Of a DNA stretch of 64,000 bases, positions 16,064 to 25,966 are shown piece after piece. Both the position numbers and the translations under genes were made by a program. Each line of letters begins with the position of its first letter. The stretch's first letter is position 1. The notes beneath the pieces are model-generated. The model saw only the letters and a program-made list of their open reading frames with translations, was not told the DNA's origin and did not search any database. The stretch comes from Streptomyces reniochalinae (GTDB lineage: Bacteria; Actinomycetota; Actinomycetes; Streptomycetales; Streptomycetaceae): contig NZ_QOIM01000037.1 of assembly GCF_003323735.1 (NCBI RefSeq), positions 62,001 through 126,000 of the forward strand, written 5' to 3'.

Positions 16064-16095
16064 GTGACGAGGTGACGAAGTGACGTGATGACGGG
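16064..16095 (+). repeat. Four tandem 8-bp iterons (GTGACG core)
   Basis: Four consecutive octamers read GTGACGAG, GTGACGAA, GTGACGTG, ATGACGGG. The same octamers recur inverted at 16155-16178. They are candidates for binding sites of a phage repressor, replication protein or small terminase. Confidence 0.8.
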
Positions 16096-16154
16096 GGGTT
16101 TGGCATCCCTGCCACAGAGAGCTTTAGAGAGTATGTATAGGTGGAACACGGGTA

Positions 16155-16178
16155 CTCGTCATTTCGTCACTCCGTCAC
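16155..16178 (-). repeat. Three inverted 8-bp iterons (GTGACG core)
   Basis: On the minus strand the octamers read GTGACGGA, GTGACGAA, ATGACGAG, facing the array at 16064-16095. About 60 bp lies between the arrays, including an AT-richer stretch with TTTAGA and TATGTATAG that could hold promoter elements. Confidence 0.8.
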
Positions 16179-16292
16179 TGCTAATACCACTTTTGGGGAC
16201 TCTGTGTGACTGGTGAACACTTAGAGTGAACTGGAATCGCTTGCGCTCACCCCACCCGCTGAAAACCGCTGAGTCCCGGACCGTAGGTGACG

Positions 16293-16307
16293 GTTGCCTA
16301 AGGCAAC
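16293..16307. other. Short palindrome GTTGCC-TAA-GGCAAC
   Basis: A 6-bp inverted repeat with a 3-base loop, just beyond the U-tract of the integrase terminator. It may be a protein site or part of the attachment/packaging region. Confidence 0.4.
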
Positions 16308-16314
16308 TATTGGG

Positions 16315-16346
16315 GTAAAGAAAAAGACGCGCCCCTCAGCGCGTCT
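16315..16346 (-). terminator. Rho-independent terminator of the integrase gene
   Basis: Read leftwards, AGACGCG and CGCGTCT arms (16346-16340 with 16331-16325) enclose an 8-base loop and are followed by TTTTTCTTT. It lies 68 bases past the integrase stop and separates integrase from the tRNA/late region. Confidence 0.85.
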
Positions 16347-16362
16347 CTACGGGCACGAGAGA

Positions 16363-16390
16363 GCCCCGGCGGGCATTGCCTCACCGGGGC
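16363..16390 (-). terminator. Second hairpin after the integrase gene
   Basis: GCCCCGG (16363-16369) pairs with CCGGGGC (16384-16390) around a 14-base loop. It directly follows the integrase stop and precedes the main terminator. It lacks a U-tract. Confidence 0.55.
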
Positions 16391-18184
16391 CCCTCAAGGC
16401 GCTACACGGGCCCTTAGACGGTCTCAGCGACCGCCCTAGCCGCTTCGGCCGTCAGTTCCTCGTCTGCCTCGTCGTCTGCCTCGTCTTCCGTGGCCGGTTG
16501 TGCCCACCTCAGCGTGACCCGCTCTTCCACGGGCAGCCGCGTACGGGCGTCTTCCGGCTGAGTGACCGTGATGCCGTCCAGCCACAAGGCCAGGAACTCA
16601 CGGCGCTTGATGATTCCCCACGTGGACCACGGGGACCCGGGGCCGGTGGGGTCGTTGCTCTCAGCGGCGTACCACTCGTCAATGGGCAACACGATTCGTT
16701 CTGTCTGCTCTGCCTCAAGGCGCTCAATCTCGTCATGGCACCGGGCCTGAGTGGCGAGCATCGTTGAGACAGCGTTCCGCCATGCCGTCTTGCCGTCCTT
16801 GCCCTTGTAGAGCCCGCGCTCTTCGTAGAGATCCTTGAGGCTCTGTTCCGTGTGCTTCAACTGAGCCTTGTACTCCGCAAGTTCGTTGGCGGTGGCGCTC
16901 GTGTCGGTCTGTGCGGCGAACCGTCGCGCAACCTCTCTCATAAGCGTGAGATCGTCGGCGTCTTCGTGGTCAAGGTTGAGCATCCGTGCGAAGACTCGTT
17001 CTGTCACGTAGGCGTCAACCTCACTGGCCTTGATGGAGTTCGCCCGGTGCCCGGTCCCCATGACCTTTCGGGCCGTGGCGGAACGGCTACAGCGGTACGA
17101 GTCCTTAGCTTCCCCCGTGTACGTCATGTGCGCCTCACACTCACACTCGGCAAAGCCCCATCCGGTGACCAGGGTCATAGCTGCCCCGCCCCGGCGCTTG
17201 GTGCGCCGTGCGGACGCCCCTAGCGCCTCTTGCAGCACGTACCACTTGGCGGGCGTGATGATGCCCTTGTGAACGTGCATGGGGTTGCCTGCCTCGTCCC
17301 GTCGCATCTCGAACGTGTAGCTACCGGTCTTGTCGGCAGCGATACCCGCAATGCGCGGGTCCCTCAGCACCCGGTGAACCTGAGTGATGGACCAATGCGG
17401 CGGTGCTGCCTCAACGTCTTGGTGCTTAAGGCCGCTGTACTTCCTGCCCTTGTGCGTGGCGCGCAACGAGGGGGCCGGTACGCCCTCAGCGTTCAGCCAT
17501 TCCGCAATCTGCCCTGTCGTCTTCCCGGCAACGTCTCTTGCCGGGTCACCAATGGCCATGTCCACCATGCGGCGCACGGTGTCCGCTTCGGTCCACTCCC
17601 GATAGCCGAACTCGTCTTCCGGCACGAGCTTGACCCATGCGACCCCATCCGGCGTCTTGGCCTTTGTGCTCCGCATTCCGAAAGGCGGGGGGCCGGAAAG
17701 GTGTCCGCCTGCCTGCCGCGCGAGATCACGCGAATTGAGAATGAATGCAGACTTGTTGTCGCTTTCCTGCTTAGCGAGACCGGCAATGATTGCGAAAATG
17801 CCGATTCCAATAGCGTCGGACGTATCAAGGTACGGTTCCTGAACGCTGACGAGGGTTACGCCGTGCTTCCGCATTTCGGCTTCAATTTCGAGTGCGTCCA
17901 ATGCACCCTGCCGAGTAAGGCGGGAAAGGGCGAAGATCACGACCACATCGCACTTGCGGGCGCGCACCCATTCCATGAGTTCGTTAAAGCCCTCACGGAT
18001 GGTGCGGGGGTCCCACCCGGAACTACCGGCGTCCGTGAAGCACGCAACCGGGTTGTACTGCCGTGCCTGGCACAGACCCTCACCGGCGGTCTTCTGCATC
18101 TGCGGTGAGGCGTTCGAGCCGTCTTCGTTTAGCTTTGACTGACGGGCGTAGATGACTGCCCGGGGCCAGTTCGCGGCGGGGCCG

Positions 18185-19696
<1,512 letters not shown>

Positions 19697-19762
19697 CGGG
19701 GCCTCCCGAGGTACGGCGGTTACGCGGAGCGAGCGCATGCCGCGCACGCCGCCCGACGGCGC

Positions 19763-19776
19763 TTACGTGCGAGTAA
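19763..19776. promoter_or_regulatory. Candidate operator TTAC-N6-GTAA upstream of acyl-CoA synthetase
   Basis: TTAC and GTAA half-sites surround GTGCGA, 67 bp upstream of the GTG start. Similar dyads are bound by TetR-type regulators of fatty-acid genes. No regulator gene is adjacent. Confidence 0.35.
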
Positions 19777-19835
19777 TGCGCTGGTTCCGCGGAAGCCTGC
19801 CACCGACCGCGCGGTATGTCACGGGGTCGCGCTGC

Positions 19836-20561
19836 TCAGGCTGCCAGGGGTGCCTCTCCGAGCGCGCCGTCCGTCAGCGGACGGGGCCCGCCTGCGTGCG
19901 GCCCGCGGGCGGGCGGCACCTCCGCCTCGCGCGCCCCCGCGGGCTTCCCGCGCGCCGGGCGTTCGGCATGGCTCTCCGCCCGGATGTCCGCGGCGAGCTG
20001 CGGGTCCTCCCTCAGCTTGGCCAGGGCACGGGAGACGGCGCTCTTGACCGTGCCGACGGAGACGCCGAGCACCTCGGCCGTCCGTATCTCGCTCAGGTCC
20101 TCGTAGTAGCGCAGCACCACCATGGCGCGCTGCCGCGCCGGCAGCTTGAGCACGGCCCGCCACATGGCGTCCCGTACGGCCTGCTGTTCGGCCGGGTCGG
20201 GTTGGGGCAGCGGATCGGGCTCGGGCAGCTCGTCGCAGGAGAACTCGTCCACCTTGCGCCTGCGCCACTGGGAGGTGCGCGTGTTGACCAGCGCCCTGCG
20301 GACGTAGCCGTCCAGCGCACGATGGTCGGCTATCCGGTCCCAGGCCAGGTAGGTCTTGGCGAGCGCCGTCTGGAGCAGGTCCTCGGCGTCGCTGGGGTTG
20401 GCCGTCAGGGACCGGGCGGTGCGCAGCAGCACCGGGCCGCGGGCCCGCACGTACGAGGTGAAGGTGAGTGGTGATCCCCCGGAGCCTGGCGGCATCGCAG
20501 GGGACCCCGCGTGCGTCGTGGAGGTGGTCCGGGGAGTCCGAACTGTCCCAGGCGTGGTCAT
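19836..20561 (-). CDS. ECF RNA polymerase sigma factor, SigE family
   Basis: Region 2 contains RARGPVLLRTARSLTANPSDAEDLLQTALAKTYLAWDRI and GYVRRALVNTRTSQWRRRK. Region 4 contains LPARQRAMVVLRYYEDLSEIRTAEVLGVSVGTVKSAVSRALAKLRED. The DLLQTALAKTYLAW signature marks the SigE subfamily common in actinobacteria. The C-terminus carries a Pro/Ala-rich tail of about 40 residues with no recognised domain. The start is uncertain: ATG 20561 was chosen, and GTG 20570 is possible. No anti-sigma gene is adjacent. It is a stand-alone gene, and its signal is unknown. Confidence 0.9.
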   Translation of the reverse strand: MTTPGTVRTPRTTSTTHAGSPAMPPGSGGSPLTFTSYVRARGPVLLRTARSLTANPSDAEDLLQTALAKTYLAWDRIADHRALDGYVRRALVNTRTSQWRRRKVDEFSCDELPEPDPLPQPDPAEQQAVRDAMWRAVLKLPARQRAMVVLRYYEDLSEIRTAEVLGVSVGTVKSAVSRALAKLREDPQLAADIRAESHAERPARGKPAGAREAEVPPARGPHAGGPRPLTDGALGEAPLAA

Positions 20562-20731
20562 GGCATCCACGCTAGGAGCAGCCCGCTCTCCCGGGATCGC
20601 CCCAAGGTCGCGAAGCCGCGTCCGCCTCAGGGTGTAGGGGTGGTGGTATCTACACCTCCTGAAGGTGGAGAGCGTCCGCCGACGGGATCAGGGGCGCCTC
20701 GGGGACGCCCCCCGCGTCCCGGTGCCGCCCC

Positions 20732-21913
20732 TCATCCGACGACGGCGACGGGCGCGTCCACCAGGTTGTGGTCGACGGTCACCGTGTGCCCTCCGTACGT
20801 GCGCTTCACGTTGCCCGTGTGCTGGTGGATGCGGCGGTGCGGCTGCCACGCCTTCGGGTTCAGATTGCGCTCCTTGTCCACCGAGGCGGGCACGTGCCAG
20901 CGCGCGAACCACACGGCCGTGGGCAGCCCGCGCGCTCCCGCTGCGCGGGCCTTCTCCAGGTGCGCGACGCCGTAGTCGGCGCTGCTGTAGAAGCCGGCGA
21001 CGTACCCCTGGGCGCGTACCGCGCTGTTCCAGCCCTGGATGAAGCGCAGGGTGGTGTCGGCACAGCTCTTCTCCTTGTAGCGGTAGGCCTCCATGTCGAG
21101 GTAGAGGGCGCTGTTCTTGACCATGCCGAACTGCTGCGCCCTGCGCACCGCGTCCTGCCCCTCCTGCCGGCCCAGCCCGTAGGGGTCCTTGATGTCCATG
21201 CGGAACTTCTGCTTGTTCTTCGCGATCACGCAGGGCGCCTGCGAACCGACGTAGACGGGCAGCAGTTTCCAGCCCTGCTTGTCGACCTCGGTGACCCAGC
21301 CGGCGCTCAGGTGCTTCTGTTTCGGGCAGGCACGGGCGCGTCCGCCGATGTAGACGCCGACGGCCCCGAACGGGGAGGGCCCCTTCCACGCGCGCATGGT
21401 GGCGGCGGACGGTGCCTGGCAGGTGTCGAAGGCGTCACCCTGGAAGATCTGCGCGCCGAAGTCGCGCGGGTCACCCGTCACCAGTGACGGCTGGTCGGCC
21501 GGTACGCCGGGGGCGCCCGGCGCGTTCGGGTCGGCGGGTGCGTCGGGCGCGGCGGGGTCGGTCAGCGCCGTTCTGGGGCCGCCCTGGTCCTGTGAGGTCC
21601 TGGGATCGTTCGGGTCCGCGGGCGGCACGGCGGTCTCTTCCGTATCAGGCGGCGCGGTGGTCCCCTCCGTGCCGGGCGGCGCTGGGGTCTCCGCCGTGCC
21701 CTCGGGCGCGGTGGGTGTACCGGATCCCGGGGGCGCGCCACCGGGGTCGGGGGGCGGGGCCACGGGGCGCCGGCTCGCGGTGGGGCCGGACGGTGCGGGG
21801 TCGGTCGGGACGGGCTCCGCACCGGCGGCCGGGAGCACGCCGCTGGTCAGCGCGGCGGCGAGCCCGGCCGAAAGGAGAGCCACTCGTCGCATCATCGGAT
21901 TTGTCGTCGCCAT
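20732..21913 (-). CDS. Secreted DUF1906 (Rv2525c-like glycoside hydrolase-like) protein
   Basis: Probably starts at ATG 21913 (MATTNPMMRRVALL), giving 393 residues. An N-terminal signal peptide ends near AAGA-EP and is followed by about 130 residues of Pro/Thr/Gly-rich low-complexity linker. The C-terminal half begins GAQIFQGDAFDTCQAPSAATMRAW and continues VGVYIGGRARACP, GWKLLPVYVGSQ, LYLDMEAY and VAGFYSSADYG, the TIM-barrel pattern of DUF1906. Members are thought to act on the cell envelope, and Rv2525c of Mycobacterium is a Tat-exported relative. The linker suggests display across the cell wall. The substrate is unknown. Confidence 0.85.
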   Translation of the reverse strand: MATTNPMMRRVALLSAGLAAALTSGVLPAAGAEPVPTDPAPSGPTASRRPVAPPPDPGGAPPGSGTPTAPEGTAETPAPPGTEGTTAPPDTEETAVPPADPNDPRTSQDQGGPRTALTDPAAPDAPADPNAPGAPGVPADQPSLVTGDPRDFGAQIFQGDAFDTCQAPSAATMRAWKGPSPFGAVGVYIGGRARACPKQKHLSAGWVTEVDKQGWKLLPVYVGSQAPCVIAKNKQKFRMDIKDPYGLGRQEGQDAVRRAQQFGMVKNSALYLDMEAYRYKEKSCADTTLRFIQGWNSAVRAQGYVAGFYSSADYGVAHLEKARAAGARGLPTAVWFARWHVPASVDKERNLNPKAWQPHRRIHQHTGNVKRTYGGHTVTVDHNLVDAPVAVVG

Positions 21914-22003
21914 GGGGCGAGTGAACGAGCCCCGCCGCGGCGGGCCGGACAGGCGCGCCCGCAGGACGCGGGGATTCAGCCGTCTGCCCGCCGGTTCCGC
22001 CAC

Positions 22004-23164
22004 CTACCGGGTCAGCACCAGCCCGGAGGTGGGAACGCCCGTGCCCGCCGTCACCAGCACCCGCTCGCATCCGTCAACCTGGTTGACGGATGTCCCGCGG
22101 AGCTGCCGCACGGCCTCGGCGATGCCGTTCATGCCGTGCAGATACGCCTCGCCCAGTTGGCCGCCGTGCGTGTTGAGGGGCAGTGCCTCCTCGGCGACGA
22201 AGGCGGCGCCCTCCCCGCGCCCGCAGAAACCGAACTCCTCCAGCTGCATGAGCACGAAGGGCGTGAAGTGGTCGTAGAGCACCGCCACGTCCATCTCGGC
22301 GGGACCCAGCCCGCTGGTGCGCCACAGCTGACGCGCCACGACGCCCATCTCGGGGAGCCCTGTCAGCTCGTCACGGTAGAAACTGGTCATCTGTTCCTGC
22401 CCGCGTCCCGCCCCCTGGGCCGCGGCCGCGATCAGTGCGGGACGGTGCCGCAGCCCGCGCGCCCGCTCCGGTGAGGTGATCACCAGGGCCTGCCCGCCGT
22501 CCGTCTCCTGGCAGCAGTCCAGCAGCCGCAGCGGCTCGACGATCCAGCGCGAGGCGGCGTGCTGCGCCAGGGTGAGGGGTTTGCCGTGGAAGTAGGCGGC
22601 GGGGTTGGTGGCGGCGTACTTGCGGTCCACCACGGCGACGTGCCCGAAGGCCTCCGGAGTGAGCCCGTAGGTGTGCAGGTAGCGCTGCGCCGCCATGGCG
22701 ACCCAGGAGGCGGGCGTCAGCAGCCCGAAGGGCAGCGACCAGCCCAGCGCCGCGCCCTCGGCCGAGGGTTCACGCTGCTGCACACCGGCGCCGAAACGCC
22801 GTCCGGAGCGCTCGTTGAACGCGCGGTAGCACACCACCGTCTCGGCCAGTCCGCAGGCGACCGCGAGCGCCGCCTGCTGGACCGTGGCGCAGGCGGCGCC
22901 TCCGCCGTAGTGCACCCGCGAGAAGAACGACAGCTCTCCGATACCGGCCGCCTGTGCGACGGTGATCTCCGGGCTGGTGTCCATCGTGAAGGTGACCATG
23001 CCGTCGACGTCGCCCGGAGTCAGTCCCGCGTCGTCCAGCGCGGCGCGCACGGCCTCCACCGCGAGGGCGAGTTCGCTGTCCCCCGACTCCTTGGTGAACG
23101 GGGTCGCGCCGATGCCGGCGACGGCCGCTCGTCCGCCGAGCGCGTCGGCCGCGTGCAGGCTCAT
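22004..23164 (-). CDS. Thiolase-like lipid-transfer protein (Ltp2-type)
   Basis: A 386-residue thiolase-superfamily protein starting at ATG 23164, overlapping the upstream stop (ATGA). Features include AVAGIGATPFTKESG, HYGGGAACATVQQAALAVACGLAETVVCYRAFN, and the C-terminal LNTHGGQLGEAYLHGMNGIAEAVRQLRG, typical of the SCP2-thiolase/Ltp group. The place of the classic thiolase cysteine is occupied by the GGGAACATV loop. In the actinobacterial igr pathway Ltp2, paired with a DUF35 protein, is a retro-aldolase that releases propionyl-CoA from a steroid side chain. It is the last gene of a five-gene coupled operon that also contains such a DUF35 protein, so a similar carbon-carbon cleavage is inferred. 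Confidence 0.82.
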   Translation of the reverse strand: MSLHAADALGGRAAVAGIGATPFTKESGDSELALAVEAVRAALDDAGLTPGDVDGMVTFTMDTSPEITVAQAAGIGELSFFSRVHYGGGAACATVQQAALAVACGLAETVVCYRAFNERSGRRFGAGVQQREPSAEGAALGWSLPFGLLTPASWVAMAAQRYLHTYGLTPEAFGHVAVVDRKYAATNPAAYFHGKPLTLAQHAASRWIVEPLRLLDCCQETDGGQALVITSPERARGLRHRPALIAAAAQGAGRGQEQMTSFYRDELTGLPEMGVVARQLWRTSGLGPAEMDVAVLYDHFTPFVLMQLEEFGFCGRGEGAAFVAEEALPLNTHGGQLGEAYLHGMNGIAEAVRQLRGTSVNQVDGCERVLVTAGTGVPTSGLVLTR

Positions 23165-23655
23165 CAGGAGGCGTCCTTCCGGTCGGCTGGAGCGGCGCCC
23201 CTTTCCTCGCCCGGGGAGGCGCCCTCCTGGCCGGCCGCCGTGCGGAGGGTGACGGTGACCGTGCCGGTGACGTGGTCGCCGAGCCGGCCCGCTCCCCGTA
23301 CGGCGACCTCGACGGTGGCCGACTCCCCGCCGGGGGCTTCCGGTGCCTCATAGGTGACTGCGGTGACACGTCCGGACAGTGCGAGGGTGTCGCCCGGGTA
23401 GGCGGGGACGCCCAGCCGGACGGCGACCTTGCGCAAGGCGGCGTGCGGGCCCGCCCAGCCGGTGACATAGCGGCCCACCAGACCGTTCGTGGTCAGGATG
23501 TTCATGAAGATGTCGGGAGAGCCCTTCTCCCTGGCGGCCTCGGCGTCGTGGTGGACGTCCTGGAAGTCGCGTGAGGCCAGCGCGCCGGAGACGATGAGTG
23601 TGCGGGTCACCGGTATCTCCAGCGGCGGCAGCGGTTCGCCTGCGTGAGGGTTCAC
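23164..23655 (-). CDS. MaoC-like hydratase (ChsH1-type)
   Basis: Start GTG 23655 after GGAAGGAGGAGAG, overlapping the upstream stop (GTGA). The 163-residue product contains VSGALASRDFQDVHHDAEAAREKGSPDIFMNI, the hot-dog MaoC hydratase motif with Asp and His, and TTNGLVGRYVTGWAGPHA. In steroid side-chain degradation ChsH1 pairs with the MaoC domain of ChsH2 to hydrate an enoyl-CoA. The adjacent MaoC-DUF35 fusion gene supports the same pairing here. The C-terminal 20 residues are Gly/Glu/Ala-rich and may be disordered. Confidence 0.82.
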   Translation of the reverse strand: MNPHAGEPLPPLEIPVTRTLIVSGALASRDFQDVHHDAEAAREKGSPDIFMNILTTNGLVGRYVTGWAGPHAALRKVAVRLGVPAYPGDTLALSGRVTAVTYEAPEAPGGESATVEVAVRGAGRLGDHVTGTVTVTLRTAAGQEGASPGEERGAAPADRKDAS

Positions 23656-24830
23656 CTCTCCTCCTTCCATTCGGCGTCCCTGGCGGGGACCGCCAGTGCC
23701 TCTCCTAGCTCGGCCAGCAGCGCCCCGGGGGAGCCGAGAAAGGCGTTCAGTTGGCGGCCCCACAGGAAGTGCCGGTGCACGGGGTGGGTGACGTCCGCGC
23801 CGACGCCACCGTGCAGGTGCTGCCCGGTGTGGACGACCCTGCGGCCCGCCTCGGCGGCCCACCAGGCGGCGCTCAGCGCCTGCGTGTGCGCGGGCAGACC
23901 CGCGTCGTACCGCCAGGCCGCCTCCAGACAGGTGACGCGGATCGCCTCGATGTCCAGGTGCGCGTCGGCGGCACGCAGTTGCACCGCCTGGTTGGCCGAC
24001 AGGGGGCGGCCGAACTGTTCGCGTTGCGAGGTGTGCGCCACCGCGTGCGCCAGCGACCCGGCGCACACGCCCGCCTGGAGCGCCGCGAAGACCGTACGGG
24101 CCGCCCCGAGCGTCCCCTCGTACACGCCACCGTGCCGGACGCCCCGACCGCCCTCGAGCGGCTCTCCTAGGGCGCCGGACAGCTCCAGCCGTCCCGCCGC
24201 CCACGGTGCCGTCGTCTCGACCGTCGCGACGTCGACCGTTGGCTGGTCCGTCGGGACGAGGAAGAGGCGCGGCGCGCCGACGGAGTCCTGCCGTACGGGC
24301 ACCAGCACATGGGTGGCGGTACGCAGCCAGGGAACGACCGGCATCACCCCCGACAGCCGCCCGCTCGTCTCGGCCCTCGGCGCGGGGGCCTCTTCCGCAC
24401 TCCGCCCCGCCCGCGCGCACGGGGCGCCCGGCGACAAGGCCCCTGACAGCGACGCCCCCGTGGACGAGGCCCCCAGGAAAGAGGGCAGCGCGCCGGTCGC
24501 CACCGCCGTGCCGTCCCGCAGTCCGGGCAGCAGGCGGGCGCGCTGTGCGTCCGTGCCGTACGCCGCGACGGGCAGCAGTCCGAACGCGCAGGTGGCCGCC
24601 AGCGGGATCTGTGCCGTGCGCCTGCCCTGCTCCTCCAGGACGAGCGCCAGGCCCACCAGACCGATCTCCTCCACCGCGGCGAGCAGGCCCGCGCCGCTCA
24701 GCGTCTTCCACAGCACGGGATCGGTGCCGGTGCCGAGCGCGGTGAGGCGCTCGTGCGTGGCCAGGTCGTCGATGATGCCGGCCGCCAGGTCGCGTGCCGC
24801 CGTCTGCTCCTCGGTGGGGCGGAAGTCCAT
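23652..24830 (-). CDS. Acyl-CoA dehydrogenase (FadE28/ChsE1-like)
   Basis: A 392-residue flavoenzyme starting at ATG 24830, overlapping the upstream stop (ATGA). The beginning MDFRPTEEQTAARDLAAGIIDDLATHERL is typical for the family. The C-terminal domain contains HTSQREQFGRPLSANQAVQLRAADAHLDIEAIR, QHLHGGVGADVTHPVHRHFLWGRQ. A stretch near residues 118-150 (SSTGASLSGALSPGAPCARAGRSAEEAPAPR) is an unusual low-complexity insertion. In igr operons two different acyl-CoA dehydrogenases form an alpha2beta2 heteromer. The second one here is 25963-27099, so heteromer formation is inferred. Confidence 0.85.
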   Translation of the reverse strand: MDFRPTEEQTAARDLAAGIIDDLATHERLTALGTGTDPVLWKTLSGAGLLAAVEEIGLVGLALVLEEQGRRTAQIPLAATCAFGLLPVAAYGTDAQRARLLPGLRDGTAVATGALPSFLGASSTGASLSGALSPGAPCARAGRSAEEAPAPRAETSGRLSGVMPVVPWLRTATHVLVPVRQDSVGAPRLFLVPTDQPTVDVATVETTAPWAAGRLELSGALGEPLEGGRGVRHGGVYEGTLGAARTVFAALQAGVCAGSLAHAVAHTSQREQFGRPLSANQAVQLRAADAHLDIEAIRVTCLEAAWRYDAGLPAHTQALSAAWWAAEAGRRVVHTGQHLHGGVGADVTHPVHRHFLWGRQLNAFLGSPGALLAELGEALAVPARDAEWKEER

Positions 24831-25966
24831 CAGGTGGCCGCCTGTTCAGGTGCCGCACGGAAGACGGGCAGTTCGAGCGCGTCGTCCGCCCAGAGGAACT
24901 CCAGCTCGACCGGCATCCCGATGCGCACCTCGTCGCAGGGGACTCCGAGGAGGTTGCTGACGATCCGGAACCCTTCGGCCAGCTCCACGAGCACCACCGC
25001 GTACGGCGGGTCGAACGCGGGGAAGGGCGGGTGGTGCATGACGACGTACGAGTAGACGGTGCCGTGCCCGGCCGACTCGACCGCCGACCAGCGCGGCGAA
25101 CCGCAGGCGTTGCAGCCCGGCAGCCACGGGAAGCGCGGTGCCGCGCAGGCGTCGCAGCGCTGGAAGAGCAGTTCGTGCGCGGCCACGCCCTCCCAGAAGC
25201 CGGCGTTGTCCCGGTTGACGACGGGACGCGGACGGCGGGGCTTGTGGGACGGTGACCGCTCCGAGGGGGCCCTCTCCGAGGGGGCGCTCTCCGAAGGGGC
25301 CCTCTCCGAAGGGGCCCTCTCCGAAGGGGCCCTCTCCGAAGGGGTCGAAGGGGAGCTTCCCGGGGCAGGCGCACCCGGGCGGTATTTGAGGATGCGGAAG
25401 CGGTGGGTCCCCGCCGTCGCGCCGCCGACGCGCACGTCCATGCGGGTCGTCACGAAATAGCCGGTGCCCAGCTTGGTCGTCTTGCGCGCGGAGACCGACT
25501 CGATCAGCGCGTCGAACGTGATCTCGTCGCCGGGGCGCAACGGCTGCGCGTACTCCTGTTCGCAGTCGGTCGCGACCACGGAGGTGAAGCCGGCGCCGTC
25601 CAGCGCGCCCAGCAGCTCGTCGTACGCCCCCGTGCGGCCTTCCCGCCCCGCGAGCCCGGCCATCGTCCAGACCTGGAGCATCGTCGCCGGTGCCGAACCG
25701 TCGGGCGGCACCGGGTGGCCCAGCACCTCGCACCAGTGCCGGATCATCGGTGTGTTCACCGGGTCGCGGCCCCGCGCCGACGCTCCGGCAGGGCGGCCCT
25801 CGTAGCCGCGCAGCAGGTCGTACAGCGCGTCACGGCTCCCGGGGGAGGCGGACCCCGCCCCCGCTGCGGAGCCGGACCCGGGCGTGGGACCCGACGTGGG
25901 CCCGGACGTGCGCCCGGCCCCGGCACGGGACGTGCCCTCGGACGTGGACCCGTCCGTGCCGCTCAT
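24830..25966 (-). CDS. MaoC-DUF35 fusion protein (ChsH2-like)
   Basis: Start ATG 25966, seven bases after GGAGG and overlapping the preceding stop (ATGA); the longer open frame is antisense shadow. About 378 residues. After a Gly/Ser-rich N-terminus the MaoC-like domain (about 45-200) contains WCEVLGHPVPPDG and ATDCEQEYAQPLRPGDEITFD. A linker of tandem SERAP repeats follows. The DUF35 domain has a zinc ribbon (CDACAAPRFPWLPGCNACGS) and an OB-fold (VESAGHGTVYSYVVMHHPPFPAFDPPYAVVLVELAEG). This architecture matches ChsH2, in which MaoC pairs with ChsH1 and DUF35 activates Ltp2. Both partners are encoded downstream. Confidence 0.88.
   Translation of the reverse strand: MSGTDGSTSEGTSRAGAGRTSGPTSGPTPGSGSAAGAGSASPGSRDALYDLLRGYEGRPAGASARGRDPVNTPMIRHWCEVLGHPVPPDGSAPATMLQVWTMAGLAGREGRTGAYDELLGALDGAGFTSVVATDCEQEYAQPLRPGDEITFDALIESVSARKTTKLGTGYFVTTRMDVRVGGATAGTHRFRILKYRPGAPAPGSSPSTPSERAPSERAPSERAPSESAPSERAPSERSPSHKPRRPRPVVNRDNAGFWEGVAAHELLFQRCDACAAPRFPWLPGCNACGSPRWSAVESAGHGTVYSYVVMHHPPFPAFDPPYAVVLVELAEGFRIVSNLLGVPCDEVRIGMPVELEFLWADDALELPVFRAAPEQAAT
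25258..25345 (-). repeat. In-frame 15-bp tandem repeat in MaoC-DUF35 linker
   Basis: About six copies of a 15-bp unit (CTCCGAAGGGGCCCT on the plus strand, with a few variants) encode SERAP, SESAP or SERSP. The array lies between the two folded domains and keeps frame. Confidence 0.88.

Noticed and set aside
16064..16178. Interpretation of the GTGACG iterons as a CRISPR array.
   Set aside because: Units are contiguous octamers without spacers, in two facing groups, and no cas gene is present.
23164..25374. A 736-codon frame extending the MaoC gene upstream.
   Set aside because: The extension is antisense-like Arg/Gly sequence overlapping other genes. The GTG at 23655 has a strong ribosome binding site and overlaps the preceding stop.
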